From Pseudoalteromonas piscicida (lineage in GTDB: Bacteria > Pseudomonadota > Gammaproteobacteria > Enterobacterales > Alteromonadaceae), in the NCBI RefSeq assembly GCF_002744175.1, contig NZ_NKHF01000027.1, positions 1 to 64,000 of the forward strand: 64,000 nt of DNA, read 5' to 3'. A program made the position numbers and the translations under genes. Positions 58,067 through 64,000 of the stretch are shown in pieces; position 1 is the first letter of the stretch, and each line of letters starts with the position of its first letter. Under the pieces are notes generated by a model, which saw only the letters and a list, made by a program, of their open reading frames with translations, was not told the origin of the DNA and did not search any database.

Positions 58067-59092
58067 TTAAGCTTTTTTACTACGCCGTAGCAGCACATCA
58101 ACAACCGAGCTGATCGCACTTTTTAACAAGCTTTGTTTATGCGTCAAGCGTGGCAGAGGTCGGCACAGCTCCATCGCTTTGTAGCCCAAACGTGCTGTGA
58201 AAATACCCGCACTCAAGCCTTGTGCACTGCGGGTGGAAAGCTTACCTAATAGCTCAGCGCCCACACTGGTTGCTGCAAGATCACTGACCAACTCACTCGC
58301 TCCAACAAACACCATTTGCTTCAACAACATTTTGTAGAGCGTGATCCGGCTACGATATGCCAAACGAATACCGTAATGTTTACTAATTTTCTCCACCAGC
58401 ACCACCCCACGCCACAACACTGCTAGCATATCGACCAGAGCAAGTGGGCTTAGGGCAACCAATAGCGCCGATGTGGTTGCATGTTCTTGGATCAGCTTTT
58501 TGGCTTCTTCATCTTGATCACGCAACAAGGTCTTTTCATACAAAGTAACGACTTCTCGGTCGGTGTGATGCGGCTGAAGGGCGTCTTCAAAGGCGGCCAC
58601 CTTTTTTTCAGGGTGCGCTTTTAAAAGCGGCGCTAACCAAGTGCGCGCTTCACCAATTTGATCACTTTGCAGTAAACGTTGAGCATCATGTTTAATCTGC
58701 TGATGTTGCTTTAATTTGCTGAGCGCAATCACTTCTGAAAATAGGAATTTAAACAACGCCAGCAAACCAAGCGATAATACCGTGGTGTACAGGCTGAATA
58801 ACAAAATACTTTGCTCATAGCTTGCTCTTAATGTCAGTACAGCCTCAACAACAATCAGTACTAATAGTGCAATAACAAAACACTGCTTAAAGCCAAATCG
58901 CCAACCAGATTCATACACTCGTTCAATTTTTGGTAACTCAGGCTCTACGCCAGCTTCTTGATGCTCGTTAACAACCAGCTCGTTACCCAGCACTTTGCCT
59001 TCACCGCCCAAGTTTTGCGACTCTGGCTGGTTTTCAGCATCGATATTCAAGCGTCGACCTGAGCCTTGATATGATTTAGTCTGATCTGTCAT
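58067..59092 (-). CDS. ycjF: YcjF family inner membrane protein (DUF697/TIGR01620)
   Basis: A 341-residue protein with two membrane helices (about 72-92 and 97-117) after a polar N-terminus. The C-terminal DUF697 domain (about 195-335, with LLVALSPLALVDMLAVLWRG and YRSRITLYKML) is typical of YcjF. In E. coli ycjX-ycjF belongs to the psp regulon. Here the gene overlaps ycjX by four bases (ATGA) and follows pspABC, so a role in the envelope-stress response is likely. The mechanism is unknown. Confidence 0.9.
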   Translation of the reverse strand: MTDQTKSYQGSGRRLNIDAENQPESQNLGGEGKVLGNELVVNEHQEAGVEPELPKIERVYESGWRFGFKQCFVIALLVLIVVEAVLTLRASYEQSILLFSLYTTVLSLGLLALFKFLFSEVIALSKLKQHQQIKHDAQRLLQSDQIGEARTWLAPLLKAHPEKKVAAFEDALQPHHTDREVVTLYEKTLLRDQDEEAKKLIQEHATTSALLVALSPLALVDMLAVLWRGVVLVEKISKHYGIRLAYRSRITLYKMLLKQMVFVGASELVSDLAATSVGAELLGKLSTRSAQGLSAGIFTARLGYKAMELCRPLPRLTHKQSLLKSAISSVVDVLLRRSKKA

Positions 59093-60501
59093 CTTAATTT
59101 ATCTCCAATTAAGAACTGCAATGCATGATCAAGCCGAATGTGCGTTAAGTTTCCTTGTTTTGCAGGTAGCGGCTCAAAAGCCAAAAATTCAAAGCCGCCT
59201 TGCGGCCAAGCTTGCGCCTTAGGGATATGATCAGGTGGCGTTGGTGGGATATAGTTAATAAACTGCTGTTCACCGACGGGTTTTCCAAAGATGCACTGAA
59301 CATTTTGCGTACCGTCTTGCACCGCCCTCGCTTCCACGCTTCTTACTGAGGAAAGTGACATAGTATCGACAGTCACGCCACTGAACCGCAGCTCGTTTGC
59401 GCTATCCATCAACATTTCACTCAACAATCTGGTCAAATTAGTTTGTTGTTCATTTAACACTCCATCGCATTTATTGGCAGCAAACAACACCTTGTCGATT
59501 TTTGGATTAAACAAACGAGACAATAAACCACTTTTACCATGTGAAAACATAGCCAATATTTGCTTCAATGCGACTTCTTGTTCTTTTAGCGTGTCATGTC
59601 CGTCGCTCAGGCTACCTAATAAATCAACCAACACCACTTGGCGGTCAAACTGGCAAAAGTAGTCTTTATAAAAAGGTGAGACTACTTGTTTCTTATATGC
59701 CTCAAACCGATCGTTAAGTTGTTCATATTGACTGTTTGCCGTGATTTCCTCTGGGTGGGTAAGCACAGGAAAAAACAACAGCAACGGTGCACCTTCTAAA
59801 TCGCCCGGGATCAGTGCTCTACCTGGCTGTAAGTTAGATAGCTTTGTTTCTTGCTGTAGTTGTCGTAGTAGTTCGTGATAACGATGAGCTAGGGTTTTTA
59901 ATTCACTCTCATTCACCGCTCCAGCACTGTCAAACCGTTCAAGTAACTGTAAAAATTCAGCGGCAAAAGGCTGATACTTCGGCTTTTTCAGTAATGCGAG
60001 TTGTTGTTCACACCAGCTTTGAAAAGATAACTTTAATAGTGGCAAATCCATTAACCACTCGCCGGGGTAATCATACAGTTCAAGGTATAAGGTGTGGGTT
60101 TGCGCTAAGTGCTGCTTTAAACCGCGCTCACTGTGATACCTGAAGGCTAAAGTTAGGGTATTAATGCGTTTGGTTGAAGCGGGCCAAGTTGGAGGCTCAT
60201 CTAGCAAACAGCTTATGGCTTGCTGATAATCAAATGTCGGCACTGCCAATGCTTTTTGCGGCTCAGGGCGACAGGCAACCAAACGCCCCTCTCCTACCAC
60301 ATCAAAAAATGGTAAATTATCACTGCTGGCTTGTGTCGTGAGGTGCTTAATTAAGGCTGTAATAAACGCGGTTTTACCACTTCCACTAAAGCCAGTTACT
60401 GCAAGTTTTATATGCTTATCAAAGGAGCGGTGGAGCGTTTTTTTGGCTTGTTGTTTTAGCTTATCTAGGGATGAGGGGGTGCGAAAGCGTGACGTTGTCA
60501 T
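59089..60501 (-). CDS. ycjX: YcjX-like P-loop GTPase
   Basis: A predicted nucleotide-binding protein of the YcjX family. I place the start at the ATG at 60501 (MTTSRFRTPSSLDKLK, 470 residues; E. coli YcjX is 465), since the longer frame begins at a TTG. The P-loop GFSGSGKT is at 37-44 and is followed by the family-specific LYLELYDYPGEWLMDLPLL and VLVDLLGSL switch-like segments and LFAANKCD. The family is associated with the phage-shock regulon; its exact activity is not established. Confidence 0.9.
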   Translation of the reverse strand: MTTSRFRTPSSLDKLKQQAKKTLHRSFDKHIKLAVTGFSGSGKTAFITALIKHLTTQASSDNLPFFDVVGEGRLVACRPEPQKALAVPTFDYQQAISCLLDEPPTWPASTKRINTLTLAFRYHSERGLKQHLAQTHTLYLELYDYPGEWLMDLPLLKLSFQSWCEQQLALLKKPKYQPFAAEFLQLLERFDSAGAVNESELKTLAHRYHELLRQLQQETKLSNLQPGRALIPGDLEGAPLLLFFPVLTHPEEITANSQYEQLNDRFEAYKKQVVSPFYKDYFCQFDRQVVLVDLLGSLSDGHDTLKEQEVALKQILAMFSHGKSGLLSRLFNPKIDKVLFAANKCDGVLNEQQTNLTRLLSEMLMDSANELRFSGVTVDTMSLSSVRSVEARAVQDGTQNVQCIFGKPVGEQQFINYIPPTPPDHIPKAQAWPQGGFEFLAFEPLPAKQGNLTHIRLDHALQFLIGDKLR

Positions 60502-60549
60502 AAAAAATAATTTACCCCTTTGCAAAAGGCCAAGGCGGCTGATACCGCC

Positions 60550-60951
60550 TTAAAGCTTGTCTATTTCTCTGCTAACTGTAAATTCAGGAGAAGTTACATA
60601 GCGTTCCATGTTTTGAATTCTGCCGTCTAATCGTGACAATCTGTCTTTTAGGTCGTAAAGCGCCTGTCTTGGCGGCTCTCCTTTTTGCCATACTTTAAAC
60701 TTAACAGATACTTTGTCTTCGTCTTTGGCGTCTGGTGAACGATTAGGGATCACTTCGCGCTTATCTAGAATAAACCAACAAGCAACGTAGACCACAATAA
60801 ATAACGGACCGCCCGAAAGTAACACAGCTGTGATGAACAAGATCCGAACAAGCCACAGCTCCATATTAAAGTAATCACTCAGGCCGGCACAGACTCCAGC
60901 GATTTTACCACGGCTAGGGTCACGATATAGTTCACGCTTTAGTTTACTCAT
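60550..60951 (-). CDS. pspC: Phage shock protein C
   Basis: Inner-membrane PspC-domain protein that with PspB senses membrane stress and draws PspA to the membrane. The start at 60951 (MSKLKRELYRDP) overlaps the pspB stop as ATGA and gives 133 residues. RGKIAGVCAGLSDYFN and a membrane helix (about 37-65, LVRILFITAVLLSGGPLFIV) are typical, followed by a C-terminal helical part. Confidence 0.93.
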   Translation of the reverse strand: MSKLKRELYRDPSRGKIAGVCAGLSDYFNMELWLVRILFITAVLLSGGPLFIVVYVACWFILDKREVIPNRSPDAKDEDKVSVKFKVWQKGEPPRQALYDLKDRLSRLDGRIQNMERYVTSPEFTVSREIDKL

Positions 60952-61181
60952 AACTTGCGTCTCCACTGTGGTGATTCTTGATCAAGCAAAGCTTCTAGTG
61001 TTTCAACACGATCTGCCATCTTTTCCGCTTTGTTTGCCAATTCGATAAGCTGACGATGCTCATGCTCACTTAACCCTTGGCTCACCTGCTTTTTACTACG
61101 GTAATGCAAAATCAACCAAAGTGGTGCCACGACGACCATAAAAATAATCAACGGGGCCATTATTACTTCTGCGTCAAACAT
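60948..61181 (-). CDS. pspB: Phage shock protein B
   Basis: A 77-residue inner-membrane protein: one N-terminal helix (about 8-26, MAPLIIFMVVVAPLWLILHY) followed by a leucine-zipper-like cytoplasmic coil (ANKAEKMADRVETLEALLD). It works with PspC to relieve PspA inhibition of PspF. It overlaps pspC by four bases. Confidence 0.93.
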   Translation of the reverse strand: MFDAEVIMAPLIIFMVVVAPLWLILHYRSKKQVSQGLSEHEHRQLIELANKAEKMADRVETLEALLDQESPQWRRKL

Positions 61182-61227
61182 AATCTTCTCCTGCCTTCAA
61201 CCTGGCTGTTATTATTGTAGTTGGTTA

Positions 61228-61249
61228 GCACCTACCTTGCAGCAGGTGC
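61228..61249 (-). other. Stem-loop between pspA and pspB
   Basis: GCACCT (61228-61233) and AGGTGC (61244-61249) pair over six bases in the 76-base gap. Such a structure could protect the pspA mRNA or reduce readthrough, in keeping with the need for more PspA than PspB/C. Confidence 0.4.
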
Positions 61250-61257
61250 GGTTATTT

Positions 61258-61917
61258 TCACTTCTCAGCCATTTTCTTTTTCAGCTGCTCAAGCTCGTCA
61301 TCAATTTTTTCATTCTTTTGCAGATCCGCAATCTCATCTGCTAAAGATTTCTTACCTAAATCGTAAGACTCAATTTGTGACTCTAGACCATCAATTTTGC
61401 TTTCGTATCGCTCGAAACGATTTAAAGCATCATCTACTTTACTGCTGTCTAGTGCTTTTTTCACCTCTAAACGAGACTCAGCCGAACGTTGACGCAGTAC
61501 AATCGCTTTTTGACGGGCTTTTGCGTCTGCGAGCTTGTCTTGCAGGGTGCTCACTTCCTGTTGTAGCTTTTCAATGTGTGTCTCTACGTGTTGAAGTTCT
61601 TGCTCAAGTGCAGCAACATCTTCGGCAGACTTTTGCTTTTCGAGCAATGCTGCTCGCGCTAGGTCTTCACGCTCTTTACTCAATGCCAGTTCCGCTTTGG
61701 TCTGCCAATCATCAGCCTGTGCTTTAAGCTGTTCAAGACGGCGCGTTAACTCCTTTTTCTCAGCTAATGTTTTGGCTGAGGTCGATCTTACTTCGACTAG
61801 TGTATCTTCCATTTCTTGGATAATTAGGCGAACCATTTTTTCCGGATCTTCTGCTTTATCCAAAATAGCATTAATATTAGAATTCACTATGTCTGCAAAA
61901 CGAGAAAAAATTCCCAT
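61258..61917 (-). CDS. pspA: Phage shock protein A
   Basis: A 219-residue, almost wholly coiled-coil protein of the ESCRT-III-related PspA/Vipp1 family. It binds damaged membrane and, when free, inhibits PspF. MGIFSRFADIVNSNINAILD is the amphipathic membrane-binding start, followed by EDPEKMVRLIIQEMEDTLVE. It leads pspABC and probably ycjX-ycjF, behind a sigma-54 promoter. Confidence 0.97.
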   Translation of the reverse strand: MGIFSRFADIVNSNINAILDKAEDPEKMVRLIIQEMEDTLVEVRSTSAKTLAEKKELTRRLEQLKAQADDWQTKAELALSKEREDLARAALLEKQKSAEDVAALEQELQHVETHIEKLQQEVSTLQDKLADAKARQKAIVLRQRSAESRLEVKKALDSSKVDDALNRFERYESKIDGLESQIESYDLGKKSLADEIADLQKNEKIDDELEQLKKKMAEK

Positions 61918-61963
61918 AGTGGTTACCTCTTTGGTTAATAGCTAAATTGCTTACAGACTATGT

Positions 61964-61980
61964 ATCAAATAGCTTGCCAA
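61964..61980 (-). promoter_or_regulatory. Sigma-54 promoter of the psp operon
   Basis: On the minus strand TGGCAAG-N4-TTGAT matches the sigma-54 consensus TGGCACG-N4-TTGCW at all but two positions, with the GG at the right place. It lies 47 bases before pspA. PspF, encoded divergently, should bind the 120-base A/T-rich stretch upstream. Confidence 0.75.
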
Positions 61981-62100
61981 CTTTAACAAATTTAAAAACA
62001 CAATAAAATCATATGGTTATTTTATTTTCAAAAGTCCTTTAGTTATCCCATTTTTTGAAATACACTAGTTATTAGTAAAAACCACTAAGAGTTAGGCAAT

Positions 62101-63192
62101 ATGAGCCGTTTTCGCCAACAGGATAATTTATTAGGCCAATCCGACAGCTTTTTAGCCGTACTAGACAAGGTGTCTCAGCTGGCACCGTTAGAGAAGCCAG
62201 TGCTCATTATTGGTGAGCGAGGCACAGGTAAAGAGCTAATCGCCGCACGTCTTCACTTCCTCTCAGAGCGCTGGGATCAAGAGTACGTCAAACTTAATTG
62301 TGCAGCGTTAAACGAAAACCTGCTAGAAAGCGAATTATTTGGCCATGAAAGCGGTGCTTTTACCGGGGCCAGTAAACGCCATGAAGGTCGTTTTGAGCGC
62401 GCTAACGGTGGTACATTATTTTTAGATGAGCTGGCAAACACCTCTGCCATGGTACAAGAGAAGTTACTTCGCGTTATCGAATATGGAGAGTTTGAGCGGG
62501 TGGGCGGTAAACAAACGGTTAAAGTAGATACCCGATTGGTGTGCGCCACCAATGAGGATCTCCCAACGCTTGCTGATGCTGGGGAGTTTAGGCACGACTT
62601 ACTCGACCGCCTCGCATTTGATGTCATTACCCTGCCACCATTACGAGCCAGAAAAGAAGACATATTATTACTTGCGGAACATTTTGCGATTAATATGGCT
62701 CGAGATTTAGGCTGGGAACTATTTAGCGGCTTTACCCGCAAGGCCATCGAAAAACTACTAGACTACCCTTGGCCTGGTAATATACGAGAGCTCAAAAATG
62801 TTGTCGAGCGCAGCTTATATCGTCACGGCAACGACCAGGTCCCAGTTCATGATATTGTCTTCGACCCATTTGCGAGTCCATTTAGACCCAGCCAACGTAT
62901 TAAGGCTCCAGCATCGCACCCGGTCACACCGCAAGGGCAACATGTGGACGAGGCACAAGCGCCATCACCTAGCACCGAACAAGCACCTGAATCTCAGCTC
63001 AATTTTGCTTTTCCGTGTGATTTAAAATCACTCTCTAATGAGTATGAAATCACCATGTTGCAAAAAGCACTTGAATTTAGTCAATTTAATCAAAAGAAAA
63101 CTGCACAAAACCTTGGTTTGACGTATCATCAACTTAGAGGGTATTTGAAAAAATACAACCTATTGGATCAAAACCAAAAACAAGAGGCCTAG
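62101..63192 (+). CDS. pspF: Phage shock operon transcriptional activator PspF
   Basis: Sigma-54 enhancer-binding protein without a receiver domain; PspA controls it by direct binding. The 363-residue protein has Walker A GERGTGKE (39-46), the sigma-54-contacting loop GAFTGA (85-90), ANGGTLFLDELAN, and a C-terminal Fis-type helix-turn-helix (NQKKTAQNLGLTYHQLRGYL). A proline-rich linker of about 45 residues (roughly 262-305) is longer than in E. coli PspF. Divergence from pspA and location before sapA match E. coli. Confidence 0.95.
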   Translation: MSRFRQQDNLLGQSDSFLAVLDKVSQLAPLEKPVLIIGERGTGKELIAARLHFLSERWDQEYVKLNCAALNENLLESELFGHESGAFTGASKRHEGRFERANGGTLFLDELANTSAMVQEKLLRVIEYGEFERVGGKQTVKVDTRLVCATNEDLPTLADAGEFRHDLLDRLAFDVITLPPLRARKEDILLLAEHFAINMARDLGWELFSGFTRKAIEKLLDYPWPGNIRELKNVVERSLYRHGNDQVPVHDIVFDPFASPFRPSQRIKAPASHPVTPQGQHVDEAQAPSPSTEQAPESQLNFAFPCDLKSLSNEYEITMLQKALEFSQFNQKKTAQNLGLTYHQLRGYLKKYNLLDQNQKQEA

Positions 63193-63194
63193 TG

Positions 63195-64000
63195 GTGCGT
63201 AAATGGTTTTTTGGTGTGTTGTGTACAGCGCTGTTTGGCTGTACCGATCAGGCACCAAATAAAGTGAATAATAAGTCGCAAGGCTTAGTGTATTGTGCAG
63301 AGGCAAACCCTGTGTCATTTAACCCACAAGTGACAACAACAGGGTCTACGATAGATATTATCGCCAACCAGCTGTATGACACCCTGATCAGTATTGACCC
63401 AAACACCGGGGAGTTTCTACCCGAGCTTGCCAAATCTTGGGAAGTCAGCGCAGATGGTAAGTCCTTCACGTTTACACTCAGAGATGATGTCCATTTCCAT
63501 GATACCTTGTATTTTACGCCCACAAGAACCATGAATGCCGATGACGTTGTGTTTTCGTTTAATCGTCTGTTTGATGTGTACAATCCATATCACTTTGTTG
63601 GTGATGCAAACTATCCTTACTTTCAAAGTATCGGCCTTGATCAGCTTATTCGCCAGGTAAGAAAAGTGGATGACTTCACCGTGCGATTTGACTTGTTTAA
63701 CGCTGAGAGTAGTTTTTTATCTAATATTGCGACCGATTTTGCCGTCATTTTATCTAAAGAATACGCCGATAAGCTCATCGAGTTAGATCACAAAGCGGAC
63801 TTTGACCAAAGACCTGTCGGCACAGGCCCATATAAGTATCGTGAGTTTATACGTGATAACCTGATCCGCTATTACCGCCATGATAAGTATTGGAAGCATC
63901 CTGTGCATATGGAACAGCTGGTTTACGATATCACCACCAATGGGACAAGCAGAATTGCAAAAATGCTTACTAAAGAATGTGATATAACGGCTCACCCAAG
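63195..64000 (+). CDS. sapA: SapA-like peptide ABC transporter substrate-binding lipoprotein (partial)
   Basis: The gene runs off the window; about 268 codons are visible. The start is GTG at 63195 with AGAGG seven bases upstream, three bases after the pspF stop (a second GTG at 63192 is possible). A lipoprotein signal peptide ends in LFGC, so the protein is lipid-anchored in contrast to the soluble E. coli SapA. LVYCAEANPVSFNPQ, then IDIIANQLYDTLI and the FTLRDDVHFHD segment place it in the SBP_bac_5 family, and pspF-sapA adjacency favours SapA. The family handles peptides, including antimicrobial peptides, and links to putrescine export in E. coli. Confidence 0.85.
   Translation, partial: MRKWFFGVLCTALFGCTDQAPNKVNNKSQGLVYCAEANPVSFNPQVTTTGSTIDIIANQLYDTLISIDPNTGEFLPELAKSWEVSADGKSFTFTLRDDVHFHDTLYFTPTRTMNADDVVFSFNRLFDVYNPYHFVGDANYPYFQSIGLDQLIRQVRKVDDFTVRFDLFNAESSFLSNIATDFAVILSKEYADKLIELDHKADFDQRPVGTGPYKYREFIRDNLIRYYRHDKYWKHPVHMEQLVYDITTNGTSRIAKMLTKECDITAHP

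Overview
The window is a chromosomal segment from a gammaproteobacterium of the order Alteromonadales, most probably Pseudoalteromonas. This rests on protein resemblance, an E. coli-like order of core gene clusters, and marine-type neighbours (phhAB, methionine gamma-lyase, TonB receptor, miaE, diguanylate cyclase). It is a judgement from recalled families, not a database match. Almost all of it is conserved core genome. I see no prophage, CRISPR array, insertion sequence with a transposase, rRNA or tRNA gene.

Layout. 1-312: four tandem copies of an inverted REP pair (REPIN-like). 313-5053: KefB/YbaL-type antiporter, diguanylate cyclase, small membrane protein, tilS. 5141-24546, all minus strand: the envelope/translation supercluster rpsB-tsf-pyrH-frr-uppS-cdsA-dxr-rseP-bamA-skp-lpxD-fabZ-lpxA-lpxB-rnhB-dnaE-accA. 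It carries the rpsB leader (t44/tff-like RNA) with its promoter and several internal hairpins, including one just ahead of lpxB and one just ahead of uppS. 24831-29296, plus strand: map-glnD-dapD. 29472-31526: an isolated TonB-dependent receptor. 31685-40163, minus strand: rpoE-rseA-rseB-rseC, lepA-lepB-rnc-era-recO-pdxJ, with a sigma-E promoter in front of rpoE. lepB is broken by one missing base next to its catalytic serine codon. 40461-47117: nadB, cptA-sdhE, ygfZ, slyD-like, small envelope proteins, yciU, crotonase. 47463-50235: lrgA-lrgB-MscS facing a second MscS. 50452-57876: cysS, ppiB, lpxH, miaE, YIP1 protein, phhA-phhB, megL. 58067-64000: pspABC-ycjX-ycjF, a sigma-54 promoter, divergent pspF, and the start of sapA running off the end.

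How the genes work together. Several blocks serve the cell envelope: lipid A (lpxA, B, D, H; fabZ), undecaprenyl and phospholipid precursors (dxr, uppS, cdsA), outer-membrane protein assembly (bamA, skp), the sigma-E stress circuit (rpoE, rseA, rseB, rseC, rseP), and the phage-shock circuit (psp, ycjXF). Others cover translation and nitrogen control (rpsB, tsf, frr, map, glnD, lepA, tilS, era, rnc).

The least explained material is non-coding: the REPIN-like array, and three small elements (29329-29471, 42065-about 42255, 47195-47445). These share a terminal motif of the form TTAACCTGA..T.GGATAA and sit at gene ends, where the motif appears to supply or touch stop codons. I found no clearly novel protein-coding system.
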